Shown: positions 46,959 through 55,375 of the stretch, piece by piece
How positions within the stretch are numbered: position 1 is the stretch's first letter
How the letters are laid out: every line of letters starts with the position of its first letter
Assembly (NCBI RefSeq): GCF_028745735.1
Contig: NZ_JAQZSM010000006.1
Coordinates: forward strand, 62,001-126,000
DNA: 64,000 bases
Source: Roseinatronobacter alkalisoli
GTDB lineage: Bacteria > Pseudomonadota > Alphaproteobacteria > Rhodobacterales > Rhodobacteraceae
Reading direction: 5' to 3'
Notes under the pieces: model-generated
What the model was told of the DNA's origin: nothing
What the model saw: only the letters and a program-made list of their open reading frames with translations
Database searches by the model: none
Program-made: the position numbers and the translations under genes

Positions 46959-47942
46959 ATGATGCGCGATCACGGCGGAAATATCGACACGGCCATGGCA
47001 CGCTATGGCGGGGATGACTGGATCGACCTGTCCACCGGCATCAACCGCCGCCCCTACCCCATGCCCACCCTGCCCGATTCTGTCTGGCATGGCCTGCCCA
47101 CTGCCCGTGCCCAAGGCGCGCTGGTCACTGCTGCCGCACAGGCATGGGGCGCTGACACGCGGCTGGCTGGGCTGGCGTTCGGCGGGGCGCAGGCCGCCAT
47201 CCAACTGGTACCCCATCTGGCGCCCAAAGGGCGCGCCCATGTCCTTGCTCCCAGCTACAATGAACATGCCGCATGCCTGAACGCCGCAGGCTGGACCGTG
47301 CAGGACAGCGCCACACCGCAAAGCATGGCGGGGGCGGATCTGGCGGTTCTGGTCAACCCCAACAACCCCGATGGCCGGTGCTGGTCCCCGGCAGATCTGC
47401 TGGAACTGGCGCAGAATGTGGGCTTTCTGGTCGTTGATGAAAGTTTCGGAGATGTTACACCGGACCTGTCCCTGCTGCCCCATGCGGGCGGGGTCACCAA
47501 CCTTCTGGTCCTGCGATCATTCGGGAAATTCTATGGGCTGGCCGGATTGCGGCTTGGCTTTGCCTTCGGCGCAAAACCCGTCATCACCCGGCTGGCGGAT
47601 ATGGCAGGCCCCTGGCCGGTATCAGGTGCCGCAATATGCGTGGGGTGCCACGCGCTTGCCGACCGGAACTGGGCCGATGCCATGCGCGTGCAACTTGGCC
47701 TCGATGCCGCACGCGCGGATGATCTGGCGCGCGCGGCGGGTTGGACCAGCCTCGGCGGGACAAGCCTGTTCCGGCTGTATGACACAGAAGATGCAGACGT
47801 CGCGCGCGACCATCTGGCCGGGTATCAGATCTGGTCGCGGGTATTTCCCTATTCATCGCGCTGGCTACGCCTTGGCCTGCCGGGACCGGAACGCGAATGG
47901 CAACGACTGGAACAGGCGCTGGCAAGAACGCCCACCGCCTGA
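46959..47942 (+). CDS. cobC: L-threonine-O-3-phosphate decarboxylase (PLP-dependent)
   Basis: The 327-residue aminotransferase-fold protein starts DHGGNIDTAMARYG and includes VNPNNPDGR, VVDESF and the PLP-lysine segment LRSFGKFYGLAGLRLGFA. It makes aminopropanol phosphate for the B12 side chain (named CobC in Pseudomonas denitrificans, CobD in Salmonella). A GGGG ribosome site precedes two adjacent ATGs. The neighbouring cbiB/cobD-type gene, often adjacent, is absent here. Confidence 0.92.
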   Translation: MMRDHGGNIDTAMARYGGDDWIDLSTGINRRPYPMPTLPDSVWHGLPTARAQGALVTAAAQAWGADTRLAGLAFGGAQAAIQLVPHLAPKGRAHVLAPSYNEHAACLNAAGWTVQDSATPQSMAGADLAVLVNPNNPDGRCWSPADLLELAQNVGFLVVDESFGDVTPDLSLLPHAGGVTNLLVLRSFGKFYGLAGLRLGFAFGAKPVITRLADMAGPWPVSGAAICVGCHALADRNWADAMRVQLGLDAARADDLARAAGWTSLGGTSLFRLYDTEDADVARDHLAGYQIWSRVFPYSSRWLRLGLPGPEREWQRLEQALARTPTA

Positions 47943-47954
47943 ATTGCCCGGCCC

Positions 47955-49415
47955 TTATCGCGCGCGGGCCAGCAGACCGTCCACATCCAGATGCGCCTCC
48001 AGATGATCGGCAAGCGCGTCCAGCGTCGCATCCACCACTGCGCCATGCTGGTGTCCGGACGGCGCGACCCCAAGACCCGCCAGAAACGCCGAGCGGAATC
48101 TGTCCGACGCAAAAAGCCCATGCAGATAGGTGCCCATGATACGTCCATCAGGCCCCGTAGCACCATCATCGCGCCCAGCCAGCCGGGCAAAGGGGCGCGC
48201 ACAATCCGCACCTGTAGTCCGCCCGATATGAATTTCATATCCCGCAACATCCAGCCCCGAGGCGACATGCCGTGCCTGCACGCGCTCCAGCCGCTTGTCG
48301 GGACTCATGACTGTTGTGACATCCAGAAAGCCAAGGCCTTGCATGTCACCGGCCGGTCCCTCAACCCCGTCAGGGTCAGACACCTGCCGCCCCAGCATCT
48401 GATAGCCCCCACATATGCCCAGCACATGACCGCCGCGCCGGATATGGGCCGCAAGATCAATATCCCAGCCCTGCGCCCGCAGAAAGGCCAGATCCGCCCG
48501 CGTGGATTTCGACCCGGGCAGAATGACCAGCCGCACATCCCCCGGAAGGGGCTGGCCCGCGCGCACCATAACCAGCTCCACCCCGGGTTCGGCCTGCAGA
48601 GGGTCCAGATCGTCGAAATTGGCAATCCGCGAAAACACCAGACAGGCAATCCGCACCGCCCCCCCGCCGACCACACCAGCCCCAAGGTCAAGCGCATCTT
48701 CGGCGGGCAACAGATGGGCGCGCTCAAACCACGGCAAGACCCCGTATCCCTGCCAGCCACTGCGCGATGCGATCTGCCGGTAGCCTTCGTCAAACAAACG
48801 CGGATCACCGCGAAACTTGTTGATGATGAAACCCGCGACCCTCGCCGCGTCCGCGGGGTCCAGCACCGCCTGCGTGCCGATGATCTGCGCAATGACACCA
48901 CCCCGATCGATGTCACCCACAAGTACCACCGGCACATCTGCCGCCTCAGCAAACCCCATATTGGCAATGTCATTCGCCCGCAGATTGATTTCGGCAGGAC
49001 TGCCCGCGCCTTCGACAATCACCAGATCATAGGATGATTTCAGACGCCCGAAACTTTCCAGAACAGCCGCCATCAACTGCGGCTTCAGCGCAGCATAGGC
49101 GCGCGCCCTGACAGTACAGATACGCTTGCCCTGAACCACTACCTGCGCGCCGGACTCGCTTTCCGGTTTCAGAAGTACCGGGTTCATGTCGACAAGCGGC
49201 TCCAGCCCGCAGGCAAGCGCCTGCAAGGCCTGCGCGCGCCCGATTTCGCCCCCGTCGGCGGTCACCGCCGCATTATTCGACATGTTCTGCGGCTTGAAGG
49301 GCGCGACACGCAACCCTCTGCGCAGCGCGGCACGGCAAAGCCCGGCAACAAGCATGGACTTGCCCACATTCGACCCGCACCCCTGGATCATGATGGCCGT
49401 GTTCAATATCTGCAC
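47955..49415 (-). CDS. cobQ: Adenosylcobyric acid synthase
   Basis: The 486-residue protein has the N-terminal dethiobiotin-synthetase-like ATPase domain ([19 protein letters not shown], the [13 protein letters not shown] signature) and the C-terminal class I glutamine amidotransferase domain with Cys in [11 protein letters not shown] (about residue 330) and His in YLHGLF. It amidates four carboxylates of adenosylcobyrinic acid a,c-diamide. It converges with cobC, 12 bases between stops. Confidence 0.97.
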   Translation of the reverse strand: MQILNTAIMIQGCGSNVGKSMLVAGLCRAALRRGLRVAPFKPQNMSNNAAVTADGGEIGRAQALQALACGLEPLVDMNPVLLKPESESGAQVVVQGKRICTVRARAYAALKPQLMAAVLESFGRLKSSYDLVIVEGAGSPAEINLRANDIANMGFAEAADVPVVLVGDIDRGGVIAQIIGTQAVLDPADAARVAGFIINKFRGDPRLFDEGYRQIASRSGWQGYGVLPWFERAHLLPAEDALDLGAGVVGGGAVRIACLVFSRIANFDDLDPLQAEPGVELVMVRAGQPLPGDVRLVILPGSKSTRADLAFLRAQGWDIDLAAHIRRGGHVLGICGGYQMLGRQVSDPDGVEGPAGDMQGLGFLDVTTVMSPDKRLERVQARHVASGLDVAGYEIHIGRTTGADCARPFARLAGRDDGATGPDGRIMGTYLHGLFASDRFRSAFLAGLGVAPSGHQHGAVVDATLDALADHLEAHLDVDGLLARAR

Positions 49416-49481
49416 CTTTGTCTATGGCCACGAAAGCGCGGCATGGTCAGGGGGCGCTGCCCCCTCGGCCCTGCGGGCCTC

Positions 49482-49635
49482 ACCCCCGGGATATTTGACC
49501 CAGAATGAAACACCATCTGCAGACATATCCGCAAGACCAGAGGCCCATTTCTGTATCCGTCGCATGGTGCGACCCGGTCATCGTGGACACTGCGCAAGGC
49601 TATTGCTTTCATTCTGGGTCAAATATCCCGGGGGT
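49482..49635. repeat. 29-bp perfect inverted repeat flanking a 96-base spacer
   Basis: ACCCCCGGGATATTTGACCC... (49482-49510) is the exact reverse complement of 49607-49635 over 29 bases. Outside lie GC-rich runs (GGGGGCGCTGCCCCC at about 49450-49464 and GGGGGCTGGCCCCC at about 49639-49652). The core CCCCGGGATATTTGACCCAGAATGA resembles a motif I recall as widespread in Rhodobacteraceae intergenic regions. It lies between cobQ and the transporter permease, upstream of cobQ and downstream of the permease, and contains no gene. Confidence 0.85.
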
Positions 49636-49694
49636 ATGGGGGCTGGCCCCCATTCTGAGCAGATGAACGCTGCGTGCAGGCGGCGGGGTCATGT

Positions 49695-50777
49695 TCATGA
49701 CCTTATCCCCCTGCGATGACGCAGGAGCCAGATGAAGAACACCCCGCCGATCAGGCCGGTGACAATACCGATCGGCATATCTTCAGGCCGCAGAAGGGTG
49801 CGCGCGACGACATCTGCCCAGACCAGAAAGACCGCGCCCAGCGCCATTGACGCGGGCAGAACCCGCGCATTGTCGCCGCCCGTCAGCAGGCGCACGATAT
49901 GCGGGATCATAAGCCCTACAAAACCGATGACACCGGAAAACGCCACCATCACACCGGTCACCAGTGCGGCAACAACAAAGACTGTCAGCCGGAAACGTGC
50001 CACTGCAATGCCAAGTGTCGTGGCGGTTTCATCCCCGATGGTCATCGCATTCAGCGACCCGGCGACAGCGCGGAACCAGCATCCCGCGCCCAGCAGGATC
50101 ACTGCAGGCCAGATCAGGTGCGCCCATTGCGCCAACCCAAGCCCGCCCAGCATCCAGAACACGACCGTATGGGCGGCGCGCGGATCGCCCAGAAATATCA
50201 GGACATTGGCAAGCGCCATGACGATGAAGGACACTGCGACGCCGGTCAGTACCAGACGGTCTGCGCTGGTCGCCTGCGCGAAGCTGGCCACAGAAAGCAC
50301 AAGCGCCGTTGCGCCAAGCGCCCCGAGGAATGCCAGTATGGGAACTGTGGCAAACCCCAGGAACATGCCTGTATGCAGCAGCGCCAGAATGGCGCCGAAC
50401 GCCGCCCCCGATGAAATGCCCAGCAGATGCGGGTCGGCCAGCGGATTGCGCGTCACGGCTTGCAGCACCGCCCCCACAAGCGCAAGTCCCGCCCCGACCA
50501 GCGCGGCCAGCAGCGCGCGGGGCAGCCGGATTTCCCAGACAATGGCCGCATGCCCCACAGGCCAGTCAGGCGTCAGCAGACCGGGCAGCAACCGGTCAAG
50601 AACCACGCCCCAGACTGTGCTTAACGGGACCGGCACGGCCCCGATACTGACTGCCGCCGAAATGGACGCCGCAAGCACCGCCAGTGCACCGCAAACCCAC
50701 ATCGCCGCGCGCCCGCCCCGCCGTAGGCGTGGCGCAGCACCTTGGCCGGGTGATGCAGGGCGGCGTGGGTTTGTCAT
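49695..50777 (-). CDS. FecCD/BtuC-family ABC transporter permease
   Basis: The 360-residue protein has about ten membrane helices and the family motifs RLPRALLAALVGAGLALVGAVLQAVTRNPLADPHLLGISSGA and FSGVIGFVGLMIPHIVRLL. It imports cobalamin or a ferric siderophore. The B12 riboswitch at the head of the operon favours cobalamin or a corrinoid. It begins six bases after the stop of the binding-protein gene. Confidence 0.92.
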   Translation of the reverse strand: MTNPRRPASPGQGAAPRLRRGGRAAMWVCGALAVLAASISAAVSIGAVPVPLSTVWGVVLDRLLPGLLTPDWPVGHAAIVWEIRLPRALLAALVGAGLALVGAVLQAVTRNPLADPHLLGISSGAAFGAILALLHTGMFLGFATVPILAFLGALGATALVLSVASFAQATSADRLVLTGVAVSFIVMALANVLIFLGDPRAAHTVVFWMLGGLGLAQWAHLIWPAVILLGAGCWFRAVAGSLNAMTIGDETATTLGIAVARFRLTVFVVAALVTGVMVAFSGVIGFVGLMIPHIVRLLTGGDNARVLPASMALGAVFLVWADVVARTLLRPEDMPIGIVTGLIGGVFFIWLLRHRRGIRS

Positions 50778-50783
50778 CTTTGC

Positions 50784-51719
50784 CTACCGCCCGTGGAAAG
50801 CGTCAGCCAGGGTGCGGATCGCCCGGATATTGCGCGGGCCGGGTGTGGCCTCTACATATTCCAGCACGACGAAGCGATCATGAATCACGGCATCCATTTG
50901 CGCAAAAGCGGGGTTTGTGCGCATAAAATCGATCTTCTGTTGGGCGGTCACTTCACCATAATTCACGATGACAACCACTTCGGGATTGCGGTCCACCACG
51001 GGTTCCCACGCAACGCGGGTCCAACTGCTGTCAACATCATCCATGATGTTGCGTCCGCCTGCGGCCTCGATCATCGCGGTGGGGATCGCATAGCGCCCGG
51101 CGGTAAAGGGTGTGTCTTCGCCGCTGTCATAAACGAAAACGCGCAGCGGCTCGCCCGTCGGGATGCTTGCCTTGATCGCGTTCAGGTCTTCCTGCCAGTC
51201 CGCAATCAGGGCATCCGCACGTTCCGGCACACCGAAGATCGCCGCGAGATTTCGGATATCGTTGAACATGTCATCCATCGCAACACGTTCGCGCGCCATG
51301 ATATGGATGCAGCTTTCGGTCAGTTCATAGACCTGAATGCCAAAGCGGCCCAAAGTGTCTGGTGTGACCTCTCCGCCCACGCGCATGCCGTAGTTCCAGC
51401 CTGCAAACCAGAAATCCGCATCTGCCCCGATCAGCACTTCGCGCGACGGGTAGCGCGCGGACAGTTCGGGCAATTCGGCCACGCCTGCACGCATTTCCGC
51501 GTCCAGTTTGTTCCAGCCGGAAATACCGGTATATCCGACCATCCGGTCGGCCAGTCCAAGGGCCAGCATCATTTCTGTCAGATTGACATCGTTGGACACC
51601 GCACGGGCGGGGGGCGCGTCAAAGGTCACCTCTCGGTCGCAGCTTTGTACTGTGACCGGATGCGCCAGCGCGGGCGCGGCAAGAACCAGTGCCGTCATGG
51701 CCAAAGGAAGGGTTTTCAT
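50784..51719 (-). CDS. Periplasmic B12/iron-type ABC substrate-binding protein
   Basis: The 311-residue protein has a signal peptide (LAMTALVLAAPALA, cut near residue 19) and a TroA/FecB-like fold: VTFDAPPARAVSNDVNLTEMMLALGL near the start, then two lobes. It delivers ligand to the BtuC-like permease. It overlaps the ATPase stop by four bases. Confidence 0.9.
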   Translation of the reverse strand: MKTLPLAMTALVLAAPALAHPVTVQSCDREVTFDAPPARAVSNDVNLTEMMLALGLADRMVGYTGISGWNKLDAEMRAGVAELPELSARYPSREVLIGADADFWFAGWNYGMRVGGEVTPDTLGRFGIQVYELTESCIHIMARERVAMDDMFNDIRNLAAIFGVPERADALIADWQEDLNAIKASIPTGEPLRVFVYDSGEDTPFTAGRYAIPTAMIEAAGGRNIMDDVDSSWTRVAWEPVVDRNPEVVVIVNYGEVTAQQKIDFMRTNPAFAQMDAVIHDRFVVLEYVEATPGPRNIRAIRTLADAFHGR

Positions 51720-52507
51720 GCAGACAATTCCTGTCGTGTGTCGTTGAAAAGGGAAAAATCAAAGCGCGCAGGCCCGCGCGCCACTGCCATCACACCAAAG
51801 GCGCGGGCAATAAGATCGGGTGTCAGAACGTCGCAGACAGAACCAAAGGCAAGCGGATGGCCCTGTCGCAGGACCAGCAGATCATCGGCGAAACCCTGCA
51901 CCAGATTCAGATCATGCAGTGATGCCACCACTGTGACGCCCAGTTCCCGCACCAGACGCAACACTTCCAGCTGGTGGCGGATATCGAGGTGGTTGGTCGG
52001 TTCGTCCAGCACGATCAGCCCTGGTTCCTGCGCAAGCGCGCGGGCCACCATGACCCGCTGGCGTTCGCCACCCGACAATGTGCCGAAGGGGCGCTGCGCA
52101 AAAGCTTGCAGGTCCAGACGGTCCAGTGCGTGGTCCACCAGATGCCGGTCGCGTTCAGATGGCCCCGACAAGGCCCGCCGGTGCGGTGCCCGCCCCAGAG
52201 CCACGATCTCTGCCACGTTCAGGGCAAAATCGGTGGGTTGTTCCTGCAACACGGCGGCCACGCGCTGCGCAACCTGACGCGCTGGCGTTGTGTGAATATC
52301 CTGACCATCCAGAAGGACACGGCCGGTCTGCGGCGCATGAAACCGGTAGATCAGGCGCAGCAATGTCGATTTGCCCGCCCCGTTGGCCCCCAGCACGCCA
52401 AGAATGCGCCCCGGCGCCAATGTCAGGGACACCGGATGCAGGATGCCATTGCCCCAGGACAGCGAATCCAGTGTCAGGCTGGCGGGTTTGGGGGGCGGAC
52501 AGCTCAT
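51716..52507 (-). CDS. ABC transporter ATPase of the B12-type uptake operon
   Basis: The ATG at 52507 gives 263 residues; an open frame up to 52621 overlaps the upstream small gene in another frame and is not used. Walker A GANGAGKST (about residues 40-48), Q-loop, signature LSGGERQRVM and Walker B LIVLDEPTNHLD are present. It matches BtuD/FhuC-type ATPases. It overlaps the upstream gene by four bases (ATGA). Confidence 0.92.
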   Translation of the reverse strand: MSCPPPKPASLTLDSLSWGNGILHPVSLTLAPGRILGVLGANGAGKSTLLRLIYRFHAPQTGRVLLDGQDIHTTPARQVAQRVAAVLQEQPTDFALNVAEIVALGRAPHRRALSGPSERDRHLVDHALDRLDLQAFAQRPFGTLSGGERQRVMVARALAQEPGLIVLDEPTNHLDIRHQLEVLRLVRELGVTVVASLHDLNLVQGFADDLLVLRQGHPLAFGSVCDVLTPDLIARAFGVMAVARGPARFDFSLFNDTRQELSA

Positions 52508-52785
52508 GTCGGATACCCGGTTGTCAGATGGGCCTGCAACAGGGGCGTCTGCGCATGGCAGAGTTCCATCCGCCCCTGCCCCGCGCGCCATTGCAACAGG
52601 CAGTCCCGGGCATGGGGGCATTGGTCCAGAACCACCTCGCCATGCATGTCGGGAATGTCGCCCGTCACCTTTTCAACCAGCGTCATGCTGGCGCCAAGGC
52701 GTTCCAGAAACATATATCCTTCCATACAGGGACCGGCGCGCAGCCGGCAGTCACGACATGGTGTTATATGGAAATGTCGGGTCAT
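52504..52785 (-). CDS. Small cysteine-rich protein of the B12 uptake operon, unknown function
   Basis: The 93-residue protein has six cysteines (C10, C13, C20, C56, C62, C77) in the pattern CRDC...PCMEG...CPHARDC...C, suggesting metal binding. It starts at 52785 after AGAGGA and its stop overlaps the ATPase start by four bases, so it is part of the transporter operon under the B12 riboswitch. I do not recognise the family; a DUF1636-like metal-binding protein is one possibility. Confidence 0.65.
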   Translation of the reverse strand: MTRHFHITPCRDCRLRAGPCMEGYMFLERLGASMTLVEKVTGDIPDMHGEVVLDQCPHARDCLLQWRAGQGRMELCHAQTPLLQAHLTTGYPT

Positions 52786-52861
52786 TGCCTTGTCCTCTGT
52801 CTGTGGAAACAGGGGGCACAGGCTGCCAGAAACAGGGCACAGCGTATCGCGCTGACATCAT
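52751..52861 (-). CDS. Possible 36-residue leader peptide
   Basis: ATGATG at 52861 has the strongest ribosome site of the region (GGAGGAGG, five bases away), which the riboswitch platform hairpin abuts. The frame reads MMSARYAVPCFWQPVPPVST and ends at 52751, overlapping the start of the cysteine-rich gene by 35 bases. It may be a leader or a coupling peptide; it is unlikely to be a free-standing protein. Confidence 0.4.
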   Translation of the reverse strand: MMSARYAVPCFWQPVPPVSTDRGQGNDPTFPYNTMS

Positions 52862-52865
52862 TTGG

Positions 52866-52888
52866 CCTCCTCCGGACACCCCGTCCGG
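52866..52888 (-). promoter_or_regulatory. Hairpin abutting the ribosome site, riboswitch expression platform
   Basis: On the minus strand CCGGAC-GGGGT-GTCCGG forms a six-base-pair stem whose last GG begins the GGAGGAGG ribosome site of the leader frame. This suggests control of translation, with the hairpin masking the site when B12 is bound. Confidence 0.6.
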
Positions 52889-52904
52889 TTTGGTGTTGCG
52901 TTTA

Positions 52905-53090
52905 TTGATGGCAGGTCTCCTGGCTTGCGGTTGGTCGCGCGGCCCCCACCTTCCCGGACCAAAACAGGTCCAGTGGCGTGAAGGGGGCGCGCACCGCTTA
53001 CAGTTGCGGGGGCAGCATCGGAATTGGGGCGAATGCCCCGCACCGGTTTCCCTATTCTCCCGGCAGATACCGGGCACCATCAGATTTTCT
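52905..53090 (-). ncRNA. Cobalamin (B12) riboswitch before the ABC transporter operon
   Basis: On the minus strand the blocks are GGTGCCCGG, CGGGAGAATAGGGAA, a GCGGGGCATTCGCCCC hairpin, GCTGCCCCCGCAACTGTAAGC, GCCACTGG, CCGGGAAGGTGGGGG and the B12 box AAGCCAGGAGACCTGCC (52910-52926). All are hallmarks of the cobalamin riboswitch. It faces away from the CobW-like gene and heads the leader frame, cysteine-rich gene and transporter. The region 52786-53159 is thereby explained. Confidence 0.96.
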
Positions 53091-53159
53091 GCCTAGTGGG
53101 CGTTGCCCCCTGTGTCAATGAAAACCAACGAAGGGCCGTGCGCGCGTGTGCGGGACAGA

Positions 53160-54269
53160 TCAGAACGGTGTTTCCAGACTTTGCCCCATCATGCCGGGCG
53201 CTTCCGTTTTTTCTGCGGGGGGCGACAACAGAAGGGCAAGATGGCGGTCCAGTTCCGGTTTCGGAATGTCGCGGGCGATCACAACGATACGGCTGGATGT
53301 GTCGCCCTTCGGCCATGATTTCAACGGGGTGGGCGGCGCGAATATATGCTGCACGCCATGAAACACGAAAGGGTATGGAATATCTTCCAGATGAACAATT
53401 CCTTTGATGCGCAGAATATCCGGCCCCTTGATTGCAATCAACGAATCCAGCCAGAAATCGAACACCTCGGCGGGAATCGGGGTTTCGATCCGGATAGAGG
53501 CCGTGGCGATCCGGTCGTCACTGGCATGATGGGACACGGTTTCAAAGGGCGCGGAAGTCGCAGCTTCCGGCAGCGCAATTCCCGAAAGCCCGGCCAACGG
53601 GTCCGCGGCGGGGGCTGCAAGCCAGGCCAGCGCGTCATCTGCGGCAATATCCTGGCGCATTGCGCCCAGTCCGAACACATTTGCCGCAGGCACCGCGCCC
53701 ATATCAGCCCAGACGGGCTGCGCACCCGGATTCAGCCGTTCAAGCCGCGCCTGAAGATTGCGGCGCATGGTGGCATCGGTCAGGTCACGCTTGGTCAGAA
53801 CGATGCGGTCCGCCATGGCAACCTGCGCCAGCGCTTCGGCATGGCGGTCAAGCGTGGACATGCCCAATGCGCCATCCACCACTGTCACAATGCCGTCCAG
53901 CGTATAATTCGGCGCAAGCACACGATCAACCATAAGCGTGTGGTGAATCGGCCCCGGATCGGCAAGCCCGGTTGTTTCGATCACAACGCGGTCGAACTGC
54001 AGCTCATCGCGCACCCGCCGCGCCAGAAGCGAAACCAGTGTCCGGGACAGATCACCGCGAATGGAACAGCAGATGCAGCCTGATTGCATCAACACGACAT
54101 CTTCGGCCGCGTCCTCTATCAGGTCGTGGTCAAGTCCGGCTTCGCCGAATTCATTCACGACAACCGCCACGCGGCCCGCAGCCGGATCATGCAGCAGCCG
54201 GTTCAGAAGGGTGGTTTTTCCCGCGCCCAGAAATCCGGTCAGCAAGGTTACGGGGATCTTGTCATGCAT
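53160..54269 (-). CDS. COG0523 GTPase (CobW/ZigA-like metal chaperone)
   Basis: The 369-residue protein has the Walker A GFLGAGKTT (12-20), the GCICC cysteine motif (Cys65, 67, 68), NEFGEAGLD, TTGLADPGP and LTKRDL (the guanine-binding motif), and a C-terminal CobW_C domain (about 260-350). Family members move zinc or cobalt. A Zur-like box lies just upstream, so a zinc role like ZigA or ZagA is more likely than one in cobalamin synthesis, even though a B12 riboswitch lies close by; the riboswitch points the other way. Confidence 0.92.
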   Translation of the reverse strand: MHDKIPVTLLTGFLGAGKTTLLNRLLHDPAAGRVAVVVNEFGEAGLDHDLIEDAAEDVVLMQSGCICCSIRGDLSRTLVSLLARRVRDELQFDRVVIETTGLADPGPIHHTLMVDRVLAPNYTLDGIVTVVDGALGMSTLDRHAEALAQVAMADRIVLTKRDLTDATMRRNLQARLERLNPGAQPVWADMGAVPAANVFGLGAMRQDIAADDALAWLAAPAADPLAGLSGIALPEAATSAPFETVSHHASDDRIATASIRIETPIPAEVFDFWLDSLIAIKGPDILRIKGIVHLEDIPYPFVFHGVQHIFAPPTPLKSWPKGDTSSRIVVIARDIPKPELDRHLALLLSPPAEKTEAPGMMGQSLETPF

Positions 54270-54305
54270 GGCGAGGCGCTTTCAGTCCGGGGATATTAGG
54301 CTGAT

Positions 54306-54320
54306 TGTTACATTATAACA
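54306..54320. promoter_or_regulatory. Zur-like operator upstream of the COG0523 gene
   Basis: TGTTACATTATAACA fits the alphaproteobacterial Zur consensus (TGTTATAnTATAACA) with two or three differences and is 36 bases upstream of the ATG at 54269. It is a palindrome with TGTTA/TAACA arms. Zinc-limited derepression of the gene is the prediction. Confidence 0.7.
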
Positions 54321-54431
54321 TTCGCAACAGCAAGCCCAGCCTGTTATCGCGCCAACTGCTGAATTTATGCCTTTTAATTCAATTAAATTACAACGGCTTG
54401 CGCTTCGATCTTAAAGCAACCTGCGCGTATC

Positions 54432-55016
54432 TCAGGCTTCCAGTTCAGTATCCCAATACAGGTAATCCATCCAGCTTTCATGCAGATGGTTCGGCGGAAA
54501 GCGGCGACCCAGATTACGCAGTGTTTCTGCATCCGGGCGATAGGGCGTCTTGCGCAGCTTCATTCCAGAGGCCCGCAAGGTCTTTGACCCTTTGGCCAGG
54601 TTGCATGGCGCGCAGGCGGCCACCACATTGTCCCAGCTTGTCACCCCGCCCAGTTTGCGCGGCACAACATGGTCAAATGTCAGGTCATTGCGCGCCCCGC
54701 AATACTGACAGGAAAATTCGTCCCGCAGGAACAGGTTGAAACGGGTAAACGCCACACGTTTGCGCGGTTTGACGAAATCGCGCAGCACAACCACAGACGG
54801 CACCCGGATTTCCAGCCGCTGGCTGCGCACGATCTGATCATATTCAGCCAGAATATCAACGCGGTCCAGAAACACGGCCTTTACCGCATCCTGCCATGGC
54901 CACAACGATAAGGGGTAATAGGACAAAGGCCGGTAGTCAGCATTCAGCACCAGTGCCGGAAAGTTCCGAAGCGACACCGGATCACGCGTAAAATCGGTTC
55001 TGAAATCACCATCCAT
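54432..55016 (-). CDS. HNH endonuclease
   Basis: The ATG at 55016 (GGAGG nine bases upstream) gives 194 residues beginning MDGDFRTDFTRDPVSLRNFPALVLNADYRP, then a conserved region (PLSYYPLSLWPWQDAVKAVF) and the HNH core with zinc cysteines CQYCG and CAPCN around DHVVPRKLGG. The family is universal in Rhodobacteraceae and its cellular role is unknown. A longer frame to 55094 is open but its extra sequence contains the likely leader. Confidence 0.9.
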   Translation of the reverse strand: MDGDFRTDFTRDPVSLRNFPALVLNADYRPLSYYPLSLWPWQDAVKAVFLDRVDILAEYDQIVRSQRLEIRVPSVVVLRDFVKPRKRVAFTRFNLFLRDEFSCQYCGARNDLTFDHVVPRKLGGVTSWDNVVAACAPCNLAKGSKTLRASGMKLRKTPYRPDAETLRNLGRRFPPNHLHESWMDYLYWDTELEA

Positions 55017-55101
55017 AGGTGCCGCCTCCGCATTGGCAGCCCCCCAGGGCATCTGCCCCGCAGGGCCATTGGCGCAAACAAAGATCCGCGCCATGAACTG
55101 G

Positions 55102-55129
55102 ACTATATATTGCGCAATCCATCTGACAA
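55102..55129 (-). promoter_or_regulatory. Candidate sigma-70 promoter of the HNH gene
   Basis: On the minus strand, TTGTCA (-35) is followed after 16 bases by TATAGT (-10). The transcript would begin near 55095, leaving a leader of about 80 bases. Confidence 0.5.
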
Positions 55130-55347
55130 GCCTTTATAACGCACCAGATGTCGCCTGTTGCACTATAGCGCAGGTAAACAACAATGATGTGACAATTCGC
55201 GCTCATGTCGCTGAAATAGCAGGCATTGCGCCTTCTTGGGGGCGCAGGCAGCCACCGGCCCGGTTCGGCATATCGGCGCTAGGGGCGGCGCGCAGTCGCC
55301 TGTGCCTGATGACAACACTCTTGCCATGCGGCCTGATACAACATAGG
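55130..55347. other. Intergenic gap without a recognised gene
   Basis: The gap between the HNH and ZIP genes holds a hairpin (TGCGCC/GGCGCA near 55228-55247) and no reading frame of note. A small RNA cannot be excluded. Confidence 0.3.
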
Positions 55348-55362
55348 TTAGAACTATTCTAA
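55348..55362. promoter_or_regulatory. Irr-like (ICE) box upstream of the ZIP gene
   Basis: TTAGAACTATTCTAA is a palindrome TTAGAA-N3-TTCTAA that matches the iron control element bound by Irr in alphaproteobacteria (TTTAGAA-N3-TTCTAAA). It ends 13 bases before the ATG at 55376, a position suited to repression. Confidence 0.65.
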
Positions 55363-55375
55363 TGTTTGACTGGCA

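Noticed and set aside
52751-53080. 109-residue minus-strand frame through the riboswitch
   Set aside because: Its first part is the structured riboswitch; only its last 36 codons, after the strong ribosome site, could be translated.
53160-54269. Naming this gene cobW in cobalamin synthesis
   Set aside because: The riboswitch points away and a Zur-like box precedes the gene; the family includes many zinc chaperones.
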